From NCBI GenBank assembly GCA_027946355.1, contig JAPEUS010000013.1:558001-622000 (forward strand): DNA of 64,000 bases, given 5' to 3'. Below the pieces are notes generated by a model. It saw only the letters and a program-made list of their open reading frames with translations, had not been told where the DNA came from and searched no databases. This document shows, piece by piece, positions 55,301 through 64,000 of the stretch. Position numbers and translations under genes: made by a program. The stretch is from Collariella sp. IMI 366227 (Eukaryota > Ascomycota > Sordariomycetes > Sordariales > Chaetomiaceae). How positions within the stretch are numbered: position 1 is the stretch's first letter; every line of letters begins with the position of its first letter.

Positions 55301-55518
55301 ATCCCGTCCATGGATACTGATATCGTCGATAAGGGGCTAACGTGGTCGAGGCTACCTAGGCGGGCTGGGTTGATCATTCCGCGGTCTTGGGCCTGTGCCT
55401 GTGCCTGTGCCTGGGCCTGGGCCTGATGTTGTCTTTGCTGTTGTTGCTGTTGTTGCATGGCCATCCGCCGCCGCGCCTCCTCAGGGGAGAGCGGGGTGTT
55501 GAAGAAGTTGGGGTTCAT
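52363..55518 (-). CDS. wc-1: White Collar-1 blue-light photoreceptor and GATA transcription factor
   Basis: WC-1 binds flavin in its LOV domain, pairs with WC-2 through PAS domains, and drives light and circadian genes. Exon 1 is 55518-52688; after an intron of about 70 bp (GTATGT to ACAG) the last exon is 52617-52363. The N-terminus has poly-Gln and Ala-Gln repeats. The LOV domain (about 365-480) contains GKNCRFLQSPDG with the photoadduct Cys413. Two more PAS domains follow (about 555-660 and 685-800). A basic NLS-like run KKKRKRRKG lies near residue 880. The zinc finger CANC-x18-CNSC with TPEWRRGPSG lies near 905-935. Between NLS and finger the frame breaks: a G5 run (plus-strand C5 at 52845-52849) needs one more base. 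With it the protein has about 1028 aa. The acceptor of the intron was chosen at the second of two AGs to keep frame. Confidence 0.95.
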   Translation of the reverse strand: MNPNFFNTPLSPEEARRRMAMQQQQQQQRQHQAQAQAQAQAQAQDRGMINPARLGSLDHVSPLSTISVSMDGMQTAGDSLDDIVYQNTRELQRRRSIQQTFPDDLSPQGVVVDRRLSSMMDYRNAADAAALQSFQFGNMGGGDSQGAMGAGLGGFGGSVSMPGTSEPFNQQGLMTMAGQQAFGSVAPDAMGMNAFSGMDMAQMAADPMGLYRTNQYQPNTLEAVSPDFTMDMSGDNGSMAVPSAAGFRMGGGGDMLGVNDAFASPPVPQPSPGMSQYQQTLSPHDRREGSFRSPASNTSRALSQSSAGRSSVGGVHTPASTAPPVTGPLVSAGPTTRREPKKDVYSKSGFDMLRALWYVATRKNATVEIGAVDMSCAFVVCDVTLNDCPIIYVSDNFQNLTGYNRHEIVGKNCRFLQSPDGKVEAGSRREFVANDAVFKLKNSIAEGREIQQSLINYRKGGKPFLNLLTMIPIPWDSDEIRYCIGFQIDLVECPDAISGESGTMQVNYRHTDNKPLYTQPAVTTFEPDTSQTLGADEVSKLIEQHDQQAVSEWLAQSWDKMLLENADDVVHVLSLKGLFLYLSPACKRVLEYDTPDLVGVSLASICHPSDIVPVTRELKDAQQNTPVNIAFRIRRKHSGYTWFESHGTLLYEQAKGRKYIVLVGRKRPIYSLRRRDAERFGAGINDAEIWSKISTAGLFLHVSAGSKTLLDIAPRDLVGTSMQALMRRDGKAEFGRVIEKVRKGGRAAVLRHEVHNRRGQVLQAQTVLYPGIGGRRWGRGKSEFSDCADQGGKGEWAGYWGKGECGGWGWGMGMGGFVEDNAMGGVQWQQQQYEERGVEGEDEDDIFAELKTTRCTSWQYELRQMEKVNRLLAEELSQLVANKKKRKRRKGVAVGWSGGQWEWWWGGVVRIVRIVIGRIRLSGGGARVGRGICVIAVGLGGRSRYVVSFFLPFVYLPFTDTPPLNRQAKSPRNTTSNSSRANSDAGNSTTSNNNNNNNNNKRVSTSTASTNSPVESSPLRREVSADAVSVASSGAGLGWGWWGGCHGRCDG
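55388..55460. repeat. CAG/GCCTGT-type repeat coding poly-Gln and Ala-Gln in WC-1
   Basis: Hexanucleotides GCCTGT and GCCTGG repeat about six times, next to an interrupted CTG-rich run (TTGCTG units). They encode (AQ)n and Q7 at the WC-1 N-terminus. Likely length-variable. Confidence 0.9.
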
Positions 55519-57112
55519 CTTGGCGGCATTGGTCGTCGTCGATCAAAAACGCCGATGTTCTGTCCCCGAACGGCTCAGACGAGATAGCCGTCACTGCACC
55601 GAGGACGAGTCTGCTCGGTGTTTTATCACGGTCGCCGCAAAGGTCCGCATAGGAGGTCACTGCAACAGAGAGGAGCAGCTCGAATCGTCGTTCTCAAGTT
55701 CGATGAAGAGAGAAGGAACGCGACCGACGGCGTGGAGAGTCCAGGCACTTTGGGTCGTTCGATAAGTGGGAACGAGGAGAGCGCTGGTAGGAGCGGGTCT
55801 ATCTCACGCTTCGATTAGCCCCCGATTGGACGTCGGAGCAGTTGCCGCGGGAAGAGAATTGGAGCGTCCACTTGATGGTGCGTGTCGCCCTGTTCACTTC
55901 CGCCGCTAGGCCTGCATGTGGTTGGGACAGGCGGGAAGGACCTGGAGAACACGCGGAAGCAGCGGGGTGGAACAGGGGAGGGTGGCACTGGTGGGTTAAT
56001 TCGCTCTGGCTTCTCACCGTTTCTTTTTTTTTTTCTCGCGATGTCGGCCGTTGGCTGTTGAACTGCCGGGATGGTTCCCTCTATCCGTAAAGTTGGAGAG
56101 AAAGCTGGAGCGAAGCGGGGTCGTCGCACCAAGACCTCAACGGTTAAAACTAAAGCTGATGACGGGAGTTGAAAACATAGGACGTTCGGGGCCTGCCCGA
56201 TTGGTATCACAGGACACAGGCTGGTATCACGGGGTGGCTCGATAAAGAGATTTGTGGCCAGGCAGAGGCAGACAGCCGCCGATCACTCGTGGCCTGGAAA
56301 CAAATGCCATCCACGCGAGCGGATTGTGGCATGGCATTTTGTGTTCGAGAAGGATGCCCTCCTACCCTTTGACGTAAACCGCCCCACCACCCCTGCGACC
56401 CGGGAGCGGGGCAGCCCAAAGGCTTGGCGAATGAGGGGTAGAGCACTAACAGAATTTCCGTTAAGCACCTGCTAAATCTGTTAGAAAGGCGGAGACGTCC
56501 TCAACCTCCATCCATCGCTCGGCTCTCCACAAAGGGCCTCGTCGAACATGGCCGATCTCTATCTTGTTGTTCGCCCCAGCCAATTTGCGGCGGCTGAAAC
56601 TGCCCGTTGACTTCCTACAATTAATAGACTTTACCACTGAAGTATGAGCTGGTTCCTGTTATGATTGTTTCAAACAGGCTCCTTGGAAGTTCTGGTATTA
56701 GTGACCAACCCCAAGTAGAAGTGACTGTATAAGAATCATGAACTCAACCCCAAGAGAGCCAAATGTAGTCCTAAGGTAACGAAAAAGCATGTTAAATGGT
56801 TGCGTCATCCTCCAAGCATCACCAACTTTTCTTCAATTTCCTGGTCTGAGACAGCGGTTTTCAGCTGTTGAGTTGTGGTTTTTGGATTGGACGGGTCGTT
56901 GTTCAGACACACAAACTTCCATTTATTCATCAAGGGCGAAGGCATATCGCAACAGACCCAACATCTCAAGCTCGGATTCATGTCTTATCCTTCATACGTA
57001 ATATTCTTTCTTTTCTCACCCCCCGCCAAACCACCTAACTATCAAAGCAAATCGCGCCGCCCGCCCGCCCATCCATTCCGACACACGGCGTCGCCCCTAG
57101 CCCGCCGCCCTC
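55519..57112. other. Intergenic, wc-1 promoter and leader
   Basis: Upstream of wc-1. No gene recognised on either strand. Confidence 0.55.
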
Positions 57113-57406
57113 TCACGGGGCAACAAGCATGGTATCTATCCCCCCTCCTCCCCCCCTCACACCCCCATCCATCCCATCCCCTCTTCCCCTCCTCCAAACC
57201 CAGTCGGCGTGTTGTTCAACCGCCTCCTCCAGCCCCCCTAGCCCACCAGCCCAATCTACCGTCTCAAAGTACGCCTTAAACTTCATCTCCTGCGCAGCCA
57301 TCCATGCGTCAAGATTCACCATTTCCGCCGCTTCCCGCGGCCCCAGCCGCCCAAGGAAAGCGAGCTGACCTGCTGTAGGTAAAACCGCCGCTCCGACGCA
57401 ACTCGC
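57113..57406 (-). other. In-frame open extension after the KAP121 stop codon
   Basis: Directly after the UAG stop of KAP121 the same frame stays open for 98 codons to the next stop at 57113. The middle part is protein-like (LDAWMAAQEMKFKAYFETVD then WAGGLGGLEEAVEQHADWVW); the end is Gly-rich. An acceptor-like CTACAGCAG lies at about 57370-57378. It could be a recoding extension, an alternative last exon, or chance. Confidence 0.35.
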
Positions 57407-60400
57407 CTAGAGGAAGTGCGCGCGGATGACGTTCTGCGCCTCCGGGGAGAACTGCTGCAGCAGCGGCGAGACGTCGGTGCCCGTGGCCTCGAGCAGCATC
57501 TTGGTGGCGGCGACCACGCGCGCCGCGTTCTGCCCGCTGAGGGCTTCGCCCTCGAGCGCCTGCGCGACGTAGACGAATATCCGCGGGGCTTGGGACATGA
57601 TTGCGGGGTGTTGCCTAAGGACTGTCAATGATTCCATTTTTGAGTGGAACTGAGGAGGGGGGACTGACTTGGTGATGAGCTCGGCGAGGTAGAGGTACGC
57701 GTACGGCGCCGCCTCCTCGTCGTTGGTGATGGGAAGCGTGTTGAGCCATTCGTTGACGACCTGGTCGGGCTGGGGGACAGCCGCCGCATTGAAGTGCAGG
57801 ATCTTGGCAATCGCTGCACACGCGTTCTCCGTCGCGTAGACGTTGTCCTCGTTGCGGGCATCAGGCACATTCATGACCTGAAACAGGAAAGGGACGGCAC
57901 CGCCTAGGAAAGCCGACCAGGCGTCGCCACCGTGGCGGGCCGCGACACCGATGCCGTAGGCGGCCGCCTGGCGGATGGCCGGTGACGGGTCCTGGCAGCC
58001 CTGCAGGAGCGGCTGCTGGATGAAGTTGGCGTACTGGCTGCTCTGCGGGCCGCAGTACTCCAGTACATCGTCCATGATACACAGGCCCCATTGCCTCTGC
58101 GTCGGGTCCTCCGACTCGAGGAAGCCGCGGTACGTGGACAGGAGATGCTCCCAGTGGCGGAGGAAGTTGGCGCCGTGGTACCGGAACACGCAGTGGAACG
58201 CCTTGTTCATGTCCGAAAGAAGCGTCTGGTCGTCCTCGATGGCCAGGAGCAACTCTTCTTGATCGTCCTCGGCGTCCTCAGGGGCCACGCCCCGCCTCTC
58301 CTCCTCGCGCTGGTTGACCCGGTCCTTGTAGTCCTCAAGCGTCGAGTTGACGCCCTCGATGAACCGCGTCAGGTGCGCGTCGGTGAGGCAGGGCCTACCA
58401 ATGACCTCGACCGACTCGTAGAAGCACTGGTACATCTCGGCGAGTGTGTCAACGGCTGGCTCCGCCGTGAGCACCTCGAGGAGCTTGTCGACAGTCTTGC
58501 CCCAGAGGCTGGCCAGCTGCTCCGACTGCGGCCCGTAGGCCTTCTTGACGCAGCTCAGCAGCTGCGGGACGAGCTTGGCCGACACGAATCTGACGGGGTC
58601 GTGGAAGAAGAAGGCAAGGCCAGGAAGGGCAATCTTCTCCATAATCTCATCAGCGTGCGGGGCGAAGTCTTCCTCGAGATTCTGAGAGTACACGACGAGG
58701 AGCTCAATGGCCATGTGCTTGTCGTCCATCGTGCTGGTCTTAATACCAATGGTCTTGCCGCGAAGAGGCACGAGCTCCCAGCCATCCTCCTGCTGGAACT
58801 TCTCAATCTCCTCGTCGTCGTCGAGCAGCTGGATATCAGCCTTGGCGCTCGCCAACTCGAGCAGAGGCGGCATGACCTTGGGCAGATAAGGAAGAAACGC
58901 CTTGCCCATGACGCGGCACATGCGCCCCCAGCAGTGCATCAGGTACTGAGCCTGCGGGTCGTCAGGGTCCTGGACGGAATCCTGGATGCTGCCTAGCAGT
59001 TGGACGAGCATCGCAGCATCACCGCCAAGGCGGGGAGCGCCAACGGCAAGAGCAATCAGGGTGGCGCACTCCATGGCCTTGGCCCGGAGCAGGCGGTACT
59101 CCTTGTCGTTCTCGCGGCCCAGAACGCTGACCAAAAGGGGCATCAGCGTGTCATAGTACCTGGAGAAGGCCTGCTCCGCGGCATCGGCGATCGTGGCAAT
59201 CGTGGACAGAGCCTGCTCCTGGACGTATCTCTTGTCGTTCTGGAGGAGCTGGTAGAGGGCGGTCAGCAGTCCGTCGAGGTAAGGCTCGAGGACGCTCTTC
59301 TCAGCCTCCTCGCAAAAGTTGACCAGGGCTGCGGCGGCGTGCGACTTGACACGGGCCTCGGGCGAGTCGAGAACCGGGACGATGGCCGCGAGGACGGTGT
59401 CGGCATAGTCCTTCTGCATGGTAGGCGCAAAATCGGTGCTCATCTGGCCCAGGGCATTGCAACCAGCCCAGCGGACACGCGGGTGAGGGTCCTTCAGCGC
59501 GGGAATGACCAGCTCAAGCACCTGCTTAAGCTCGCCAATCATCTGCTCCCGGCAACCCTCGGAGATGGCGGAAATAGCCATCAGAGCCGCATGGCGATCC
59601 CTCCAGGCGGGGGAGGACAGCATGCGAGGGAGCCAGTTGAAGGTCGGCTGCAGGACATGCATGCCGCCGAGCTTGTTGGCGAGACGGTCCATGCAGTGCT
59701 CGCCGGCCACATGGTTTTGGTCACTCTCGGGGTCGTCGAGGTCGTCGGCCGCCAGCCACTCCTTGGCATCGTCGTCATCCTCGCCCAGATCGGTCATCAA
59801 GCTGAGGCACTGGGTGATCATGTCGTTGGTGTAGTTGGGGTCCTTCTTGCACATGGATGCCGCGTAGTCGGCGAAGGTGGCCATGAGCTCCAGCGCGTTT
59901 TGCCGGCAAAGGTCGCTGAGTTCCTTGTCCTGGATGACTGAAATGCAGAATTGGACCAGGACGTTGAAGATGTTGCGGAACATCTTGGGGGCGCCCTCGG
60001 CGAGCTCAATGAGGGCGACGAGAGCCCTGCTGAGGTCTTCCGAGTCCTGGGATTCTTTAATTGGGGGGAGGATGTTGAGCACCTCCGGAAGGAGGACGTG
60101 GTACTTGGACTGGTTTTTCTTGCCGAGGCTGCGGAAGAAGGCTGCGAAGGCCTCCATGGCGGCGAGGCGGACCTTGAAATGAGTTAGTATACCATCCAAA
60201 GAACCGCTAGACACCGATCCGTACCGCAACACTGTCGTCCTTGAAGGCCTGGGCGAACGCCTGACCCACGGCATCCTCGTGCTGCTTCTCGATGATGCCT
60301 GGGGCTGTTGCGAAAACGCGGAAAGCCGTCTCCCGTTTGCTCACGTCGGGATCCTGGCTAAGGCTGAAAAGAACCTGGAGCAGCTCCGGCCATGAGTCGT

Positions 60401-60924
60401 CTGGGAGAGTGTTAGTAGCCAACTACAGCGCGGACGGGGCTGGGTCCGGCGACGCACCGCTGAGGTAGTACTGCCTGGCAAGCTCAGCAACGGCATCGCT
60501 AATCTTGTTGCGGACATTCCTGTCGGTCTCGGTCACGAGGGTCTCCAGGAGCTTGCCGCGGATGACGCCGCCGTGTTCCTTGCCGAGCGAAATAAACAAG
60601 TCGACATTGTCCGAGTTGTCAATCTTGCGGGTCTTGGAGGCTATCCGGCGGAAAATGACGGCTGCAAAGGTGCGCATCTGGGGGACAAAGGGTTAGCGGC
60701 GACGCATGCTTTGGTCCGGGGGTCGCGCAACATACGGACGTGCTGCTCGCGCTCGCATTCCCAATTTGTTCTGCCAGGCCCATCAAGAGCCATTCGGGCC
60801 GCTGGCTGGTCCATTCATTCTGGAGGACATCCTCAGCGCGGGCGCGGGCGGCGTTGTCGGTAGACTGAAGAGCTTGAAGCAGCTGGGCCAGCTGGGCGTT
60901 GACCTCAGCCGGCAAGACCGACAT
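57407..60924 (-). CDS. KAP121: Importin beta family, karyopherin Kap121/Pse1
   Basis: Kap121 (Pse1, IPO5 orthologue) carries Lys-rich NLS cargo and ribosomal proteins into the nucleus with Ran-GTP. Five exons: 60924-60736, 60677-60458, 60400-60225, 60172-57669, 57614-57407; the protein has 1098 aa, as expected. It is all alpha-solenoid: tandem HEAT repeats are visible throughout (WLPRMLSSPAWRDRHAALMA, HPRVRWAGCNALGQMSTDFA, EARVKSHAAAALVNFCEEAE). The acidic loop GEDDDDAKEWLAADDLDDPE around residue 320 is typical. The last intron (54 nt, 57668-57615) is a multiple of three and lacks stops, so unspliced mRNA would also translate. I splice it because ITK-QHPAIMSQAPRIFVYV is the conserved order. 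Donor GTCAGT is weak. The gene is divergent to SDS23. Confidence 0.96.
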
Positions 60925-61907
60925 CTTGACCAGGGGCTATTGATTATGGGAAATACGTCGAAAGTCGAGAGTCGCGGCGGTCGTCGGAGCTTTGCTACCC
61001 GAGACCGGACGGGCAGGCGAGCAGCTTCGGGCCAGCGGGGATGTGTCGGAGGGTCTGACTCGGGTTAATCACGTCGTGGTGGCTGTCGCGGTGGTTTTCG
61101 CGGGAGAAAACGCGTCGTCAGGCGTGGTTTGGTGGAGGGAGGGGAGTGAAAATGGGCAATATTTTGAGCCTGAGTGGGGGGGGAGGGCGGCACACAGTGT
61201 GGGAGCTGCCAGATTCAGGCAGGACAAGCACAACGGAATTTATCTTGATTGCTGGACTGTCAAGTTCGCCAAAGATTTGGCTATAAAACATTTACTACAT
61301 ACTAGACAGATATAAACTCATACGCTTATGAGAAAGATTTGTGTTGCCAGAAGACGCGCTCTTTCAACCTTCTGATTACCGTGCCATATGTGCGTTGGCA
61401 CAGTACGTTGTTGGGTTGCCTGTCAGTGCTCAACTCACCGAAAACATGAAGCGGGACGATAAGCAGCCCCACCAGGACGAACGATAAGAAAATAAAGCGG
61501 GGCACAGTCCATCGGGTGACAACATCCCAGACTGGACTGGGAGACGCAGACCAACAGCAACACCACCACCACGCCTGAGATCATATGCTCCAATTGACAG
61601 GCGGTCTGCGGTATCGGGACGAATTGCAGCCATTGCCGGCACTCTGAGACTACCATCCGTTTATTTATTTTCCATCACGGTCACCTGCCCAATTCAACGA
61701 ACCATTGCCTCCCACCGTCTCTCTTTGTTACGATCCTGGGGCGACACAGCTGTATGTAACAACCCCGCATTCCCTGAAGCTCATCAATGCTCATCCCTGT
61801 CGCAAGCACTTACATACTTCGACCTCGCCTTGATCGTTCTGTATCTCCATTAGCAACATCGAACCGACACAGCTTCAGACTGACGATTTAAAGCCACCCA
61901 TTCCGCC
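60925..61907. other. Divergent promoter between KAP121 and SDS23
   Basis: About 1 kb serving both outward genes. The half near SDS23 is pyrimidine-rich, like a leader. No gene recognised. Confidence 0.55.
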
Positions 61908-63512
61908 ATGGACCCAACCGACACCGCCTCCCCCAAAGGCGTGACGCCAGAGCCCTCCAGCGGCTCGCTGGGTCCCGTCTCGCCACCCATGGAGAGGAAC
62001 AACTCCAACACTTGGAAGCCGGGTCATCTCCATCGGCAGAGCTTCGCCGAGAACCAGCGCTATCCCCCGTCCCCACGGAGCGCGCGCCATCAGTCGTTTA
62101 CACAGGCAGCTCTGCACGAGCTGATGAACAACTCCCCCTCAAACAGACACCCAAGTGCCCGCTATGCTGGCATAGACTGGCGATCCATCCCGGTGGGCGA
62201 GCTGGCGGACGAGGTCGTCTGGGCGGATCTCGATTTCAGCGTCCAGGAGACGACTATGGTACGTCTGCTCCAACAAGCCGTTAATTTGGCTGAGACGCTG
62301 ACAACTGCTAGCTGCTGGTCAAAAGCTCGACCAATCTTGTCCTTGTGCGGGAGAACTCGACATCCAAAACCGCCGTGTCCACCTTTGACTACAGCGACCT
62401 GAATGCATACCTTCTGACGGTCGTGGGCCTGGCAAAACCGGAACCGGAACAAGTCCAAATGTATAGCGACATTGCAAAAAAGGCACAGTCTCAGCAGGAC
62501 GTCTCGCTGCGGGAGATTCAGTCGCTGGCGAAGAAGGGGGACTTGGTCATGCTGCCAGCTGACGCAACACTGGACAAGGCCGTGGAGGCTTTCGGGAGCG
62601 GCGTCCATCGCCTTCTGATCACCAACCCGGCCGGCGAGGTGATTGGCGTTCTTGGTCAGCTGCGTCTCGTTGGCTTTTTCTGGAACGAGGCGGCCAACTT
62701 TCCGGTGATTGACCGGCTGTATGGGTGTATCCTGCGGGACCTCCAAATTGGTTCCCACCAAATCATTGCCATCAAGTGAGTTCATAGCCTGCTCCAGATT
62801 TGAATGTCCCACTAACCAAACCCCCAGTCTCGACCGCCCCCTAAGCGAAGCCCTCCTCCTCTTCCACAGCGAAGGCCTCACCTCCGTCGCCGTTGTGGAT
62901 TCCAACCTCAACGTCGTTGGCAACATCTCCACCGCCGACATCAAGCACCTCACCACGTCCACCCGCCTCCCCCTCCTCAAAAACTCCTGCATGAACTTCA
63001 TCAGCGTCGTCCTCTCGGAGCGCGGCATGGAACACGGCCGCGACTCCTTCCCCGTCTACCACGTCAACCCCTACTCCACCCTCGGCCACACCATCGCCAA
63101 ACTCACCGCCACCAAGTCCCACCGCATGTGGATCACGGAATCCGCCTCGCCCTCCCCAGCGCCCCCGCAACCCCTCCTCTCCGCCACGCACGTCGGCTCC
63201 CTCGGCAGCCCGCCCCCGGGGAACATAATCATCCCGCCGCCGGGCAACGCCTCAGCCCCGCAAAGCCCGCTGCCAAATCAAACCTTCTCGACGACGGTGA
63301 TTCCGAGCGGGGTGCCGGGTGCGAGGCTCTCGGGCCGACTGACTGGCGTGGTGTCGATGACAGATATTTTGAATCTGTTTGCCAAGTCTAGTGGTTTGCG
63401 CGCGTCGGATCCGACCGAGCAGCGGTCGCGCAGGAGGCGGAGTTCGAGTTCGTCCGTGAGGCCTAGTATTGAGGGGGCGAGGCCGAGTGTGGATTTTGGG
63501 AGGGGGAGGTGA
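61908..63512 (+). CDS. SDS23: Sds23-type CBS-domain protein
   Basis: Sds23 (Moc1 in fission yeast) binds and restrains protein phosphatases (PP2A/PP6 type) and links nutrient state to APC/C and septation. Exons 61908-62258, 62312-62775 and 62828-63512 join in phase to 499 aa. The N-terminus is Ser/Pro-rich (about 1-85). Two tandem CBS pairs follow: LLVKSSTNLVLVRE to SDLNAYLLTVVGLAKP, DLVMLPADATLDKAVEAFGS to VIGVLGQLRLVGF, PLSEALLLFHSEGLTSVAVV to VGNISTADIKHL, and the VYHVNPYSTLGHTIAKL pair closing with LTGVVSMTDILNLFAK. The last CBS is split by a Pro/Gly-rich loop, and the C-terminus is Arg/Ser-rich. All are usual for the family. Confidence 0.93.
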
Positions 63513-64000
63513 AGCTCAGGTTGAATAGTGGTTGGGAAAGTTATCTGCTGTAGTTGGGATTTAGGGCTTTGTTTGTCGGCTTGCATCTTTACTCTTGGTG
63601 GCTGAGGGTGCTGTGGATCTTTCAGTGGTGGGATATGGATGTCGGACATAGCAGGCTGATCTAGGATGTTCAGAGCATCTGAGAAGCTGTAAAAAAACTA
63701 ACAGTTGGCCTTTCACGAGTGACTCCTGCAAGGCACAGATCGGAGGAGTTTAGGTAGCAATTCCCAGGGGTAGAATTACATAGCCTTGATGGCAACAAAA
63801 AGCAGTTGATTGGTAGCTAATACATGTTACCTGATAGCAACAACCACCGCGGGAATAACCGAGCCCTTTCCCCTGACTGATCAAAGACGGCCCGCACCAA
63901 ACGCAGTCAATACACCACGACACCTGTTTAGCAACGAAAACACTCGGAGGAGCGAAGATCACGCAAGCGCCCCGTCAACCGCTCCTCTCCTCCTTCCACT
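63513..64000. other. 3' flank of SDS23
   Basis: No gene, RNA or repeat recognised up to the window end. Confidence 0.5.

Noticed and set aside
1..64000. CRISPR arrays, insertion sequences, intact transposons, secondary-metabolite cluster
   Set aside because: No regularly spaced identical repeats, transposase, reverse transcriptase, polyketide or peptide synthetase motifs were seen; the genes are mostly unrelated housekeeping and signalling genes.

Overview
The window is nuclear DNA of a filamentous ascomycete, most likely order Sordariales (Sordariomycetes, Chaetomiaceae-like). The evidence is a White Collar-1 photoreceptor with LOV and GATA domains, a Skn7 regulator, a type I metacaspase, an RTA1-family protein, GC-rich codon use, and short GT-AG introns of about 50-120 bp, several with CTAAC-like branch sites. 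No sequence was searched against a database; family names come from motifs and general knowledge.

Layout. 1-2187 (-) is a serine/threonine-rich single-pass membrane protein whose 3' end lies outside the window. 4014-6182 (+) is a conserved hypothetical protein. 8625-10256 (+) is a metacaspase, followed about 1 kb downstream by an inverted, diverged 165-bp piece of itself. 11697-12646 (-) is phosphatidylserine synthase and 13477-15193 (-) a UCH-family deubiquitinase. 16412-20383 (+) is the nuclear pore protein Pom152. 21652-23610 (+) is a broken gene with two in-frame stops and a 2-bp insertion. 26579-28985 (+) is Skn7, 30939-33231 (+) eIF2B epsilon, 33924-35134 (-) a multi-pass membrane protein, and 35058-36440 (+) a peroxisome inheritance protein (Inp1-like). 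37900-40336 (+) is threonyl-tRNA synthetase, 40601-40699 (-) tRNA-Ser(UGA), 41388-41618 (-) a small Rsa3-like protein, and 42348-43435 (+) an RTA1-type protein. 46041-47181 (+) is a conserved hypothetical. 47-52 kb is gene-poor with one possible orphan. 52363-55518 (-) is WC-1, 57407-60924 (-) importin Kap121/Pse1, and 61908-63512 (+) Sds23.

Most genes are unrelated housekeeping or signalling genes. Two ideas link some of them. The eIF2B epsilon gene and the threonyl-tRNA synthetase gene both carry a perfect TGACTCA (Gcn4/CPC-1 site) within 155 bp of the start codon, so both arms of general amino-acid control may be wired together. Pom152 and Kap121 both serve nuclear transport.

A technical theme runs through the window. 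At least five well-conserved genes (metacaspase, Skn7 twice, Inp1, RTA1, WC-1) can be read through only if one base is restored, usually in a homopolymer. This looks like systematic homopolymer under-calling rather than gene death. The gene at 21.6-23.6 kb is different: its two stop codons are not homopolymer errors. It and the UAG stop of Kap121, which is followed by 98 more open codons, are the most interesting candidates for stage-specific A-to-I recoding.
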